Shown piece by piece: positions 33,001 through 44,085 of a DNA stretch of 64,000 nt (the first letter of the stretch is position 1; every line of letters begins with the position of its first letter). Origin of the DNA: Cotesia glomerata. Taxonomy: Eukaryota > Arthropoda > Insecta > Hymenoptera > Braconidae. The notes under the pieces are model-generated. The model saw only the letters and a program-made list of their open reading frames with translations. It had not been told where the DNA came from and ran no database searches. Both the position numbers and the translations under genes were made by a program. The stretch covers positions 21,830,144 to 21,894,143 of the forward strand of contig NC_058162.1 in the NCBI RefSeq assembly GCF_020080835.1, given 5' to 3'.

Positions 33001-35295
33001 GTGGACAACATTTAAATCTAGTATCAGAATTAGGAATTTCTTCAGCGGCAAATGTCAAGTAATGGTAGCAGGTCTCTGCAGTTATTGGAACATTATTTTT
33101 TTTAGCCTCTGAAATTATATCAAGAGCTTCACTTGCAGATAGATGGACAATATGACAATGTACGCTGAAAAATCAATAGCGATTGGTATATTTTTAACTA
33201 ATTATTACAATCGATTATGAATATTTATTATTGAACTTGAAGTTACTGCAGGGTTTCAACATACTTGTATTTTTTACAAAGAGAAGCAATTGCTGAAATT
33301 GCGCGCACTTCCATGCTAGATGGACGGAAATGAAGAAAAGTTTCATATAAATTAGGATCCATCCCTTCTGTAGATGTAGTATCTTCAAATTCAGCATGAA
33401 ACTGTAAAATTTTTTTAGTAGGTAATTATGTAAATATATATTTATTTATTTATTTACCGCAAGTACAGTTTTAGTAAACTGCAACTCTTTGAGAGCTTCT
33501 TCAACTTCTGATAAAGTTACGTAGTTAAACTCTGGTACTCCACTTGGTAGTAAAAAACATTTGAAACCAACTACACCGGCTTCAACCATTTTTTTCAATT
33601 CTTTCTACAAAATAATTTGGTTTAATTATTACTAATTCAAAAATATTATAATGATAATAGACATAACTTTTTTTTTTAAACCTTAACAAAATAAATTTTT
33701 AAATTTGTTAGAAAATTGTGATATTCAACTTTGTTTTTTTTTTTAGTTCGTTTTTTTTATGTATTTTTCAAAAAAAAAAAAAAAAAAAAAAATATTAAAA
33801 AAAGATAAAATAGAAATTTTATCCAAACATGAAAGCCAAAATTTTTTCGAACTTTTGAAGGCAAAAAAGCTATTGAAATCTTAATTTTTTTCTTTCACGA
33901 AATTTTTTATCATAAATGCACCGTAAAAACAAGCAAAATAAAAAAAAAATTTTTATATGTTAATTTTTCACCTACACGGAAAAACAAGATGACACTGGAT
34001 ATCATCCCAGATTATACTCAGTGATATCTTTATTGAAAAAAAATTTCAGATAGTAGCTAGAAAAATCCAGATTATACTACTTGATATCTGAATTATACTC
34101 ATTGTAATCTGGATTATACTAGCTACTATCTGAATTTTTTTTCACTCAGTATAATCTGGAATGGTATCCAGTGTCATTTTGTTCTTTCCATGTAGTTATG
34201 GCCCAAAATAAGGTTGATCCCACTTGTAAATAATTATCAAAATTTTTCTAGATTTTGGAAAAAACAATTTTAGATGAAAAATCGCAAATTGTTTATTTAA
34301 AATTGTTTTCTTCCAAATAAAAAATTTTTTTTAAACAAGGAAGTTGCCATGAAAAAAATTTTTATTTCTTCAGCTAAGAAATAAAAAATTGTTTAAAATT
34401 TTCAAGAAATTAATTTCTTATTACATAGCTCTTTTAAAAAAAAAAAAATTTTTTTTTTCTCAGTATAGGCAGCTGTAATCCAGACTTGACTTTCTGATTT
34501 ACAAACCTATTTAACAAATTAAGTACGTAAGTTTTTAATCTAAAATAATAAATGTATTAGTGTTTCATGCCTTTGTTTGTTCCAGATATTTTTGGGCGAT
34601 AGTCAATAAAATAATTGAATAAATTTAAATTTTACATAAAACAATATTTAATTGCTTTTTCATCGTTTTAAAATAAATATTTTGTCTGCAAACAAACTAG
34701 TAAAAGAATAGTGTATGATAAAATTTATGTCATAGACTTACAGTGTTTCCTGGTACAACTCCACCCCAAAAACCGACATCGACAAATAAATTTCCTTCAG
34801 CAGCTTTCATTTTTACTTTCAAATTATCAACTGTCGTAGTTGGTGGTATAGAATTACTGTAAAAATTAATTTTTGTACAAATCGACTTTACAAAAAATAA
34901 ATAAAACTATTTACAGCGGCATATCAACGACAGTAGTAACTCCACCAGCAGCGGCAGCTTTTGTTGCTGTTTTAAATTCTTCCCATTGTGTGCGTCCAGG
35001 ATCATCGATATGAACATGCGAATCTACCAGCCCAGGCATCAGAACATAAGATCCAAAATCTTTGATAATTATCCCTGGATATTTCTACAAAAAAAAAAAA
35101 TTAATTATTTAATTTAATACTCTTGATGATATTGAATCTTATAAAACTTACACTTTCTACGCGTTTAATCTGTTGATGAACATCCCCACGTAATATTTCA
35201 TGAATTTTCTCATCCGAAACTACGACGACAGCTGGAGTAATTTCATCGTCAAGAACAGTACGCTGAGATACAAAAGCTTTAATCCTCGGAGACAT
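30087..35295 (-). CDS. Allantoinase
   Basis: Ten exons join in frame to 452 aa: 35295-35152, 35084-34915, 34856-34742, 33604-33458, 33401-33265, 33164-32978, 32904-32775, 30541-30369, 30307-30275 and 30209-30087. Amidohydrolase that opens allantoin to allantoate in purine catabolism. The dinuclear metal site is complete by eye: VDSHVHIDDPGRTQWEEF, the carboxylated lysine in GFKCFLLPSG, HCHIVHLS, ETCYHYL, KCCPPIR and SDHSPC, ending with GMDADFVVWNPE and the C-terminal strands. The match to allantoinase rather than dihydropyrimidinase rests on the PGRTQWEEF and AAAGGVTTVVDMPL blocks. Full length for the family. Intron 7 (2.2 kb) is occupied by a piggyBac-like element with two nested insertions. 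The gene starts 249 bp downstream of the LANCL stop on the same strand, so its promoter must be short or overlap LANCL's 3' end. Confidence 0.93.
30726..31467. mobile_element. Nested element with CACGGAAAAAAGTAAACTG ends
   Basis: Inverted termini CACGGAAAAAAGTAAACTG and CAGTTTACTTTTTTTCCGTG are flanked by TG on both sides. The copy at 58933-59660 has the empty site (read inverted, CCCTTGCACGCGCGG), so the boundaries are firm. Internal words ATTTGAAACAGTAA repeat. No coding capacity. Confidence 0.8.
31818..32512. mobile_element. Nested CACAGAAA-ended element, 695 bp
   Basis: CACAGAAAAAAAGGTTCACT to TTTTTCTTTCTGTG, TA on both sides. The empty site is visible in the 58933-59660 copy. Close relative of 16178-16792. 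Open frames at 31762-32169 (plus) derive from its repeated CAAGAAAATTTTC words. Confidence 0.8.
33605..34741. other. Allantoinase intron 3: remnant of the GGTAATTATTT family plus a nested MITE
   Basis: The segment from about 33640 to 34250 matches the body of 27474-28301 inversely (GGCAAAAAAGC, TTTACGGTGCATTTATG and GACCCCACTTGTAAATA equivalents). It is interrupted by 33975-34192. The rest is AT-rich intron. Confidence 0.5.
33975..34192. mobile_element. MITE with CACGGAAAAACAAGATGACA end
   Basis: CACGGAAAAACAAGATGACA and the inverse TGTCATTTTGTTCTTTCCATG, TA on both sides. The interior is made of short inverted CCAGATTATACTNNNTGATAT words. 218 bp, no coding capacity. The related element at 27521 keeps the uninterrupted GGCCATATCTAGGTG. 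Confidence 0.8.
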
Positions 35296-35544
35296 AATTA
35301 ATACTTAATCTTAAGCTACTAATTGAATAGTACTTGGTTGTAATATATAATTTAATTTTAAAAGTTTTATGATTACGTTATCGAACTACTTTGTTTTATG
35401 GTTCATAAAATTTAAATATAACAAGTAAGTTAGATCGTTACTCTAAAGATAAGATTTTTTTATTAAAGTTCAAAGTTAAAGATTAAGAGTAATTAAAAAT
35501 TAATGGATTTCATAATCAATGAGTTAATGTCAATATTAAATATT

Positions 35545-35652
35545 TTAGAGAGTGTATCCAGGGAATTTGGCTGACGACGGATCAGTAAGATCAATTAAGT
35601 AGTAAATAACTCCAGCGAGACCTAAAAAATTAAGATAGAAATAAATAAATTG

Positions 35653-35690
<38 letters not shown>

Positions 35691-38600
35691 GTAATTATTT
35701 ACAAGTAGAGTTAAACTCTTTTTGGCCATATCTAGGTGAAAAATTAAAATTTTTTAATTTTTTTTATTCTGCTTGTACTTACGGCGCATTTAAGATAATA
35801 AATGTCGTGAAAGAAAAAAAATAATTCCATTTATTTACTTACAACTCATGTTTTTTTAAATTGCTCATTTTTTACGTATTTAAAAAAAAAATATATCAAT
35901 AAAATTGAATAGAAATTTCATTCAAAAAAATTAAAATTAAAATGGTTGACCCCACTTGTAAATATTTACCAAATTTTTTTAATAAAATTTTTACCTTCAA
36001 AAAGCGAGTACGGGCGATCAGGAATTCGAGATTGGTGTTTTTCATAATCAAAACACCACTCGGCAAACTTACAAGCACGATACAGATGTTTTAATTCCTA
36101 ACAAACATTACGTAATACAAGTTACATAGTTTACAAGAATTGTAGACGCTTGGAGATAAAAAAATTTTCTACTTATCGGTGTTTATTTCAATTACCTTTG
36201 TCTTTTGATAAAGACACAAAAATGTGTAAGCGTTTCCTGATACTCCATGACAAATTCCACTGCCTTTTTTCAACAATCCTCGACACCAAATCACCTCACC
36301 GCAATCTTTCGCTATTTCTAAATAATCTTCTCGCCCGAAAATCTATAAATAAATAGATTGAATTAAATATTTTACCCATATAAATTGTAGAAAAAAATAA
36401 TTAATTAACAACCTCATGAGCTAAAGTAAAAAGCATCGTCATTGACGGCGCCCCATGACACCAATGAACCAATTTGTCAGAATTACTCCCGACAGATGAA
36501 GGAAAATTCCCAGTGGGATATTTCAGGGAAACTAAATAATCAATTGAAGGTTCAATGTCATTTTTCAGCTGATCTTCTGTCAAAAATTCACGTGCCTTTA
36601 AACAAAAATATATTTTTTTATCAATAGTTACTAGCAACCTTGCAGTCACTATATGACTGCCGTGACTTGTGAACTATGAATAAATAAAATTTTGCTTTAT
36701 TAAATAATGACTTTTGTTAAATTGTACTGTACTATCTTAAATATTGACATTTTTAAAAATATAAGCTCATCCCGATGTTACACTCATCAAGAGTTTTCAT
36801 TTGAGTACCCACATGCATTTTGATATATTTTTCATAAATACATATACATGATAAATATAAATGTATGAAAAATTGATGTGGGTACTCAAATGAAAGGTCT
36901 TGATGAGTGTAGTATCGGGATGAGTTTATATCTTTAATAATGTCAATAGTTCTCAAGATACAAGGTCATTTCATAATTATTGACATTTTTTAAGATATAA
37001 ACTCATTTTGATTTTACACTCATAGAGACCTTTCATTTAAGTACCCACATGGCATTTTTTATATATTTTATATATATGGTATTTGAGAAATATATAAATA
37101 TATAAAATATATGAAAAATTGATGTGGGTACTCAAATGAAAGGTCTTGATGAATGTAGTACCGGGATGAGCTTATATCATAACAAATGTCAATAGTTTAC
37201 AAGATAAAAGGTAATTTCTTAATTATGTATCTAGAGATAAAGCATTTTCGAATGCAGCCTAAACACTTATCATAATAAATTGGCTATCGGTGAGAATGAT
37301 ATGAAACCTTGAAAAAGCACTAATTCAAATCAAGGCCTTTGCAATGACACTAAATTTTACTAAAAAGAACCAATTTTATCATATGACTATCCTAGACACA
37401 AAATTTTTCTTATTCTCTTAATAATATAGACTAGCAACCTTGCAGTCACTATGTGATTGCCGTGACTCGTGAACTATAAATAAATAAAATTTTGCTTTAT
37501 TAAATAATTAATTTTGTTAAATTGCACTGTACTTTTTCAACTATTGACGTTTTTAAAGATATAAGCTCATCCCTATGTTACACTCATCAAGAGCTTTCAT
37601 TTGAGTACCCACATGCATTTTCACACAGTAAAAAATTTTTCGTCATTATGTAAAGTGTAAAAATGTTTGTGTAGAATTTAACATTTTAGTGTGTGGAATT
37701 TAACATTTTAGTATGTTGATTCAACACAATAAAGTGTTGATTCAACACAGATTGTGTAAAAAAAATCATCAACACAAATTTTTGTGTTAAATTTGACGAA
37801 AAATTTTTTACTGTGTATATATTTTTCATATATAAATATTAGACTGCGTCAGAATAAAAAAACTTTTTTTTTTTTTTTTTTTTGAGTAAATACATCTAAA
37901 AAGTTTCTTTGTTAGACCAAAAAAAACCTCCGAAAAGATGAGCTTGATATCTTGAAAATTGAGCTGGCGCATGGGGGGTCCCCTTTCCCATTTAAAATAC
38001 ATTGAAAAAAAACTTTATTCTGTATTTTCATTGTAAATCGTCACAAAAAAATTTTTTTCAAATTTCCCTTTTCGTTATCTTGTAGGAAATTAAATTCTCT
38101 ACAAAAAAGGTCTCCTTCATTTTTTCGCTAAAATGCATAGGAAAAAAGTTACAGGGCTTTAAAAAATGAAAATTATAAAAAGTCAAAAATAACTTTTTTT
38201 TTTGTTTTTCGACAACAAATTATTTTATTTCGTAAAATTCTTTACTTAATTCATCTATATTCAGTCTGTCAATTATATCTAAATTTGTTCTATATATAGA
38301 AGAAAAAAAAATATATTTATTTATATTATATTTTTATATTATATATGGGGCATTTCATGCCAAATCGACCACTTTTGAACCCGACCCTTTTCGAATTTTC
38401 TAAAATTTTGATATCTTTCTATACCCTATTGAAAACAATAGAATTTTTTCAAATTTTTTTACCCAACCAAAAAAAAGTTACGAGTTATTTCAAAAAGACA
38501 GCTTTTTTTTTGTTAAATAACCATAACTTTTTTCAAAGTGGTATTTTTTTCTTTTTATTTTTTTTTAGAAATGAAAAAAAAAAATTTTTTTTAATTTTTT

Positions 38601-41489
38601 TTTTTTTGATATACCACTCTGAAAATTTTTTAGCAGATTTTGCAAACTTTAAAATCTGAGAAAAAAAAATAAAAACAAAAATTAAAAGAAACATTGAATT
38701 ATTTTTTCGTTTTTTATTATTTTCGTATCTAAAAATTCTATAAGCAATAAAAGATTCTATAAACAATAAAAATTTCTATTGTTTTCAATAGGGTAGAGAA
38801 AGATACCGAAATTTTAGAAAAATCGAAAAGGGTCGGGTTCAAAAGTGGTCGATTTGGCATGAAATGCCCCATATATAATATAAAAATATAATATAAATAA
38901 ATATATTTTTTTTTCTTCTATATATAGAACAAATTTAGATATAATTCACAGACTGAATATAGATGAATTAAGTAAAGAATTTTACGAAATAAAATAATTT
39001 GTTGTCGAAAAACAAAAAAAAAAAAGTTATTTTTGACTTTTTATAATTTTCGTTTTTTAAAGCCCTGTAACTTTTTTCCTATACATTTTAGCGAAAAAAA
39101 TAAAAGAGACCTTTTTTGTAGAGAATTTAATTTACTACAAGATAACAAAAAGGGAAATTTGAAAAAAAATTTTTTGTGACGATTTACAATGAAAATACAT
39201 AATAAAGTTTTTTTTCAATGTATTTTAAATGGGAAAGGGGACCCCCCATGCGCCAGCTCAATTTTCAAGATATCAAGCTCATCTTTTCGGAGGTTTTTTT
39301 TGGTCTAACAAAGAAACTTTTTAGATGTATTTACTCAAAAAAAAAAAAGTTTTTTTATTCTGACGCAGTCTAATAAATATATATAATATATATAAATATA
39401 TGAAAAATTGATGTGGGTACTCAAATGAAAGGTCTCGATGAGTATAATGTCGGGGTGTACTTATATCTTTAAAAATGTCAATAGTTCACAAGATACAAGG
39501 TCATTTCTTAATTATGTTAAATTGCACTGCACTTTTTTAACTATTGACGTTTTTAAAGATATAAGCTCATCCCGAAGTTACACTCATCAAGAGCTTTCAT
39601 TTGAGTACTCACATGTATTTTGATATATTTTCCATATATAAATATGTATAATATATATAAATATATGAAAAAATGATGTGGGTACTCAAATGAAAGGTCT
39701 TGATAAGTGTAACATCGGGATGAGCTTGTATCTTTAAAAATGTCAATAGTTTGCAAGATACAAGCTCATTTCTTAATTATGTATCTAGAGATAAAGCATT
39801 TTTGAATTCAGCCTAAATACTTATCATAATAAATTGGCTATCGGTGAGAATGATGTGAAACCTTGAAAAGGCACAAATTCAAATCAAGACCTTTGCAATG
39901 ACACTAAATTTCACTCAAAAAACCGATTTTATCAAATGATTATCCTGGACACAAAATTTCTCTTATTCTCTTAATAATATAGATTATTTACTAAATTATA
40001 AAAAGCAATTTAATAAAAACTAACTTTCAAAAGTATGTAAATTATTCCAGCAAGACCATGAGCACCACCAAGATACTCAGAGTCATGCCAAATGTACATC
40101 AAAGGCGTGTTGTATTTACGCGATTTAGCGTAAGCTTTACCAGTCGTCAATATGCAATAAATAATTTGTTTTATTACGTCATCCTCAATCGCATTAGGAA
40201 TGTGCTTGTTAACAAACAGAAGAGCGTAGAGATAACCAGCGCGTCCATATAATAATTCGTCGTATGAACTTTTAGTCGCATTATTAAACAACGCTTTCAA
40301 CCTAGAATTATTTTCATTAAATTAATTACAAGGTGACTGGGAGAGAATGCAGTACACATACTTCGCTACCATAGAATGAGATTGTGCTTCATTGTTTAAT
40401 GACTTGAAAATAACAGCTCCAAGGGCTAATCTTCCAGCTTCACCAGTTAAAAATGTTATGTCTCGTTTGCTCCTAGAGTCACTTTGTCTTTCGATCAATT
40501 CTATAGCTCTCTGAGGGATAATTTACTTATAAATAAATTATTGATTATCGTTAGTCTACTGGATTTCAAGATAATTAGTCTGATGCATAATTACTGTTAT
40601 GTAACTCTCGTCGTTAAACCTTGTGCCGTATAAATAATACAAATATGCGATTCCAGTATTTCCAGTATAAATTGAAGAGTCGTCGCGATTAATCCATTCC
40701 TTTTTGTAATTATTTAAACGATTCAACATTATTGTTATCTTTTCTTTCAGCAACTCTTTAAAAATGTCATGAATCTGTAAAAATACATTAATCATTTCTT
40801 TATCAATTATTATTGATAAAATCGTCATATTGAAAACAACAAACAATAAATAAAATTGATATTAATTTAACAAAACTATTTTCTATTTTTAAAACAAAAT
40901 TTTTTTTAAATTGTTTGCATTCATTTTTATATGACACTGAAATTAGCAAACACTTGACAATTTTATGGTTTTTCTTGAGAAATATACTAGGTCTAGAAAA
41001 TTATTTTTAAAAAATTGCATTTATAATTTTTCAGAGCTTCTAAAGATGAAAATTTTTAAATTATTTTTTTTTTTAGTATAATTTATTTATCTAAAAAATT
41101 CTAAAAATTATCAATTATCTCTCAATTTTTATGATTTTTATTAATTATTAATTATAAAAAGAAATATTCTTAAATAATTTGCACTTGTAATTTTTTTTAA
41201 TTTTTAGATGTGAAATTTTTTAATTAAAATTTAGTTTTAAAAATTTAACAGACTTCTTTTAGTTTCAGTATTTAATTTTTTTCGTTTATTTAGAATTAAA
41301 GAATTGTCTATTATTTACATTAAAAAAAAAATTAAAATTTTTAATAATAAAAAAAAATTATAAATAAATAAAAATGAAAAGTACGTCATTCTTTGTAGCA
41401 TCAATTATATCTTGTGAACTTCCTGGTGAATAATCTTCAAAATGATTTTCAAAATGACGACCATCATTGCGATAAAATTTTGAATCCAT
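35545..41489 (-). CDS. LanC-like protein (LANCL family)
   Basis: Eight exons join in frame to 406 aa: 41489-41385, 40774-40595, 40510-40362, 40301-40025, 36595-36413, 36342-36196, 36097-35995 and 35621-35545. Eukaryotic LanC homologues form an alpha/alpha barrel and add glutathione to dehydroamino acids in damaged proteins. The zinc ligands are present: Cys in HWCHGAP (about residue 283) and Cys-His in GICHGVSGN (about 329-330). Barrel repeats with the GxxG signature appear as IYTGNTGIAYLYYLYG, FLTGEAGRLALG, LLYGRAGYLYALLF, GGAHGLAGI and, split over the last intron, EGLAGVIYYL. The first donor (AATGAC|GTACTT) is weak but keeps frame and phase. Which of LANCL1/2/3 it corresponds to is not decided. 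Intron 4 (3.4 kb) is full of Helitron and hairpin DNA. Confidence 0.93.
35690..35970. mobile_element. Short GGTAATTATTT-family copy beside a splice site
   Basis: Ends GGTAATTATTTACAAGTAG and CACTTGTAAATATTTACC. It follows a 35-bp poly-A tract (about 35653-35687) and ends 24 bp before the splice donor of LANCL exon 7 (35995). A clean target duplication is not seen. Confidence 0.6.
36631..37430 (-). mobile_element. Non-autonomous Helitron H1
   Basis: On the minus strand it starts TCTATATTATTAAGAGAATA at 37430 and ends GCAGTCATATAGTGACTGC + AAGGTTG + CTAG at 36631, followed by T. Those are Helitron hallmarks (5' TC, 3' hairpin about 10 nt before CTRR, A/T target). The interior holds two palindromes made from CTCATCAAGA, CATTTGAGTACCCACA and their inverses (about 36762-36940 and 37000-37180). 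No Rep/helicase frame. Confidence 0.8.
37624..37815. mobile_element. MITE with CACAGTAAAAAATTTTTCGTC ends
   Basis: 192-bp hairpin: CACAGTAAAAAATTTTTCGT at the left, the exact inverse at the right, and TGTGTTGATTCAACACA-type palindromes inside. The left flank is CA and the right flank TA. It shares the CACAGTAAAAAAT terminus with 53054-54368. Confidence 0.75.
37841..39371. mobile_element. 1.53-kb giant inverted repeat (foldback), arms ~610 bp
   Basis: The arm 37841-38450 starts AGACTGCGTCAGAATAAAAA and passes through GCGCATGGGGGGTCCCC, ATCGTCACAAAAAAA and GGGGCATTTCATGCC. It reappears inverted at 38765-39371 with only scattered mismatches. The spacer of about 315 bp (38451-38764) is itself A/T-run-rich. 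It lies in the transcribed LANCL intron 4. Frames at 38345-38766 reflect the repeat, not genes. Confidence 0.85.
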
Positions 41490-41997
41490 TTTTTTTTTAC
41501 ACGCTTTTTATTAGTTTAATCTGTAATCTGTAATAAAGTAAACAAAGTCAATATTTATTCAAGGTTAGTTATTATTGACGCTTGCTGAGTAATATTTATT
41601 GAAAGTTGAAATTTATGACTTACGTTTTATTGAAATGTTATAGTTTAATTTAAAAAACTAGTTTTTTAAAAAATTATAAATTTTTTCAGTAATAATTTCA
41701 GTAAAAATCCGTTTTAGTCTGGAGTGACACGACCCGGCTGCAACTTATTTAAAGGTTAACGCAACAATAACATACAACATCTATTTATATATTTATAACA
41801 AGTAAAATGTAAATAAAAAATAAAATAGATTAATTTTTTATAATTTTAAGTAAAAATATTTAAATGACATAAAAAATTATTTTTGTTTTCTTAATTTTGC
41901 AGAATTGCCAGTGAAAATTTTAGAGTAACGTTACATCATTAGGAGCGCTATTCGATAAGTTTATAAATATTTTTTTTTAAATATACAATAATAAATA
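41490..41997. promoter_or_regulatory. Shared 508-bp divergent promoter of LANCL and PANTS
   Basis: The two ATGs face away from each other with 508 bp between them. No TATA box is assigned. A short GC-richer island lies at 41715-41765 (GACACGACCCGGCTGC). A splice-like TTTTGCAG at about 41902 may end a 5' intron of the plus-strand gene. Confidence 0.4.
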
Positions 41998-43249
41998 ATG
42001 AGTGATGAAAAAAAGTGGGACGAACATCTAAGAAAAATTCAAAAACCACCTGAGAAAAAAGAAGAAAAAGTTCCGGAAAAACAAAAGGATGATAGTGAGA
42101 AACCAGAGGAAAGAATTTGGGAAGGAGATTGGATGGTATTTTTATAACCTTTAAATATTTATATTATTTAATATTTAATTATTTCAAATGAATCTTAAAA
42201 AAAATTTTTTTATACTGAAATTAACAGACATCTGTCAATTTTTTGGATTTTTATAACAACTAAATTATTATAAAAAAATTTTAATAGAAACATTCTACAT
42301 CTAATAATTTTTAGAATTTTTTTAACCAATAAATTATGGCGAAAAAATGAATAAATACAATTTTTTAAAAATAATTTTTCAGAAAAGATTTATTTGTTAA
42401 GTAAAATTAAAAAATTATCAAGTGACTACTAACTTTAATGTCATAAATTTAAAACATAAATGCAAATTATTTAAAAATATTTTATTTTTACTGATTTTTC
42501 ATAAAAATTAAAAAAATTGGCAAATGTCTGCTGACTTCAGTATCTTTTTTTATGAAAATTAAATTAGCTGACATTTAAAAATTTTTAGAATTTTTTTTTC
42601 TTGAAAAAATTATTTCAAAAAAATAAAAAAAAATTTTTCATTTGTAAAAAACTTTAAAAACTGTCAGTGCAATTTTTAAAAAATATTTTTTTGTTCTAAT
42701 TTAATTAATGAAAATAAATCCAAAAATTAAAAACGTCGGCTAACTTAAGTATTATTCTTTTTTTTTTCAATTTATAGTTAAAGCCGTGTTATATGTATGA
42801 AGAAGATTACAAAGATTGTACTTCAGTAAGAGGTCGATTTTATCAAAATTTCATTTATGGCGAGCAATTAGATTGTACTCAATATAAAACGGATTATTTG
42901 AATTGTAAAAAGTGGAAGAAAAATGACGATGAAGCTGCTTACGTACGTATTCAATAATTATTACTGTTATTTATGCAAGATTAATGATTAACATTTAAAA
43001 TTTTTTTTTATACAGAATAATTTGATAGAAAGCGTAAAAAAGCGTAGAATGGAGCGTTTAAAACCTCACCTAGCGAACGATGTGTGGACTAAACGTGGTA
43101 AACCACCAGCAGATTGGTCTGAACCCTTACCTGAATGGATGGTTAAGAAAAATGAAGGAACATTTCTTGCATCCAAACAAAAAAATATTGATATAATGGG
43201 TTACGATAATAACATGGACTTATATGTACCATCGTGCACAATACTTTAA
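41998..43249 (+). CDS. UPF0545 protein, C22orf39/PANTS homologue
   Basis: Three exons join in frame to 178 aa: 41998-42135, 42778-42942 and 43016-43249. The first exon is a charged linker. Exon 2 carries the conserved cysteine pattern (CYMYEEDYKDC, GEQLDCTQY, YLNCKKWKK) of this small family. The last exon has KRRMERLKPHLANDVWTKRG and the PPADWSEPLPEWM block. In mammals the family member is a small synaptic protein interacting with reticulons; function in insects is unknown. No signal peptide or membrane segment. It shares a promoter region with LANCL and converges on MyD88, with 200 bp between the two stop codons. Confidence 0.9.
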
Positions 43250-43449
43250 TTGTAGAATAATTTAAAGTAAACTTAGCAATGATTTTTTAATTAATAAAAA
43301 ATGTTTAAAAAATTTATTAGTTACTTATTTCATAGGTGATAAAGAAATAGTTTTATTTAAAAACAATTACTTATTTAAATTACTGAAAAATCATTTATTA
43401 AAATACAAATTTGTATATATCACAGTCGATTGCCAAATTTTAAAGCGCA

Positions 43450-44043
43450 TTAAGATTTTTTAGTAACGAGCGATTTCAATTTTTTTGCGCAAACTTTCAT
43501 ACCCTTGTTTTTTTTTTGTTTACCGGGAGTATGTTCTATGGAAATCGAATTGGTATCAAGGTTGTCGAGCCCTTCTAACGAAGGGAGCCTTTTAATCAAA
43601 TCATTCTGACTGTCATCAGACGATAAGTTTTTCGTTGTAACCTGTTTGGACTTCTGTTTTATTGGCCATTGAAATTTTGATTTTTTTTTTGAAATTTCTG
43701 ATGTTGATATTGCTTCTAAATCTGAAATTTGTGTCAACATAAGAGTATCTGGAACTTCAGGTGCTTTACTTATTATTTCTTCACATTTGGCACTTGTTAA
43801 TTCACTGAAATAAATAAGATAATGGTTATTTATTTATTTTTATACTTATACACCAATCGGCTTTGTACACATTAGTAATATAAAATTTTGCAAGAAATTA
43901 ATATAAAAAAATTATAAAAGTTTGGAAAATTCAAAAGTGCAAGTCTCAATGCTCATTCATCACAAAAAAAAAATTAAAATAACATAAAACTGAGATGATT
44001 GGAAGCGCCCATGTGCGGCCGAAAATTGAAGAATTTATATATT

Positions 44044-44085
<42 letters not shown>

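Larger units (their letters stand above)
37431..39983 (-). mobile_element. Non-autonomous Helitron H2, head-to-tail with H1
   Basis: The 5' TCTATATTATTAAGAGAATA at 39983 is preceded by A, and the 3' hairpin GCAATCACATAGTGACTGC plus AAGGTTGCTAG ends at 37431, directly abutting the TC of H1. Without two later insertions (37624-37815 and 37841-39371) it would be about 0.8 kb, like H1. Confidence 0.8.

Noticed and set aside
38345..38766. Two overlapping 77-104 codon frames rich in Phe/Lys
   Set aside because: They come from A/T runs in the spacer and arm of the giant palindrome.
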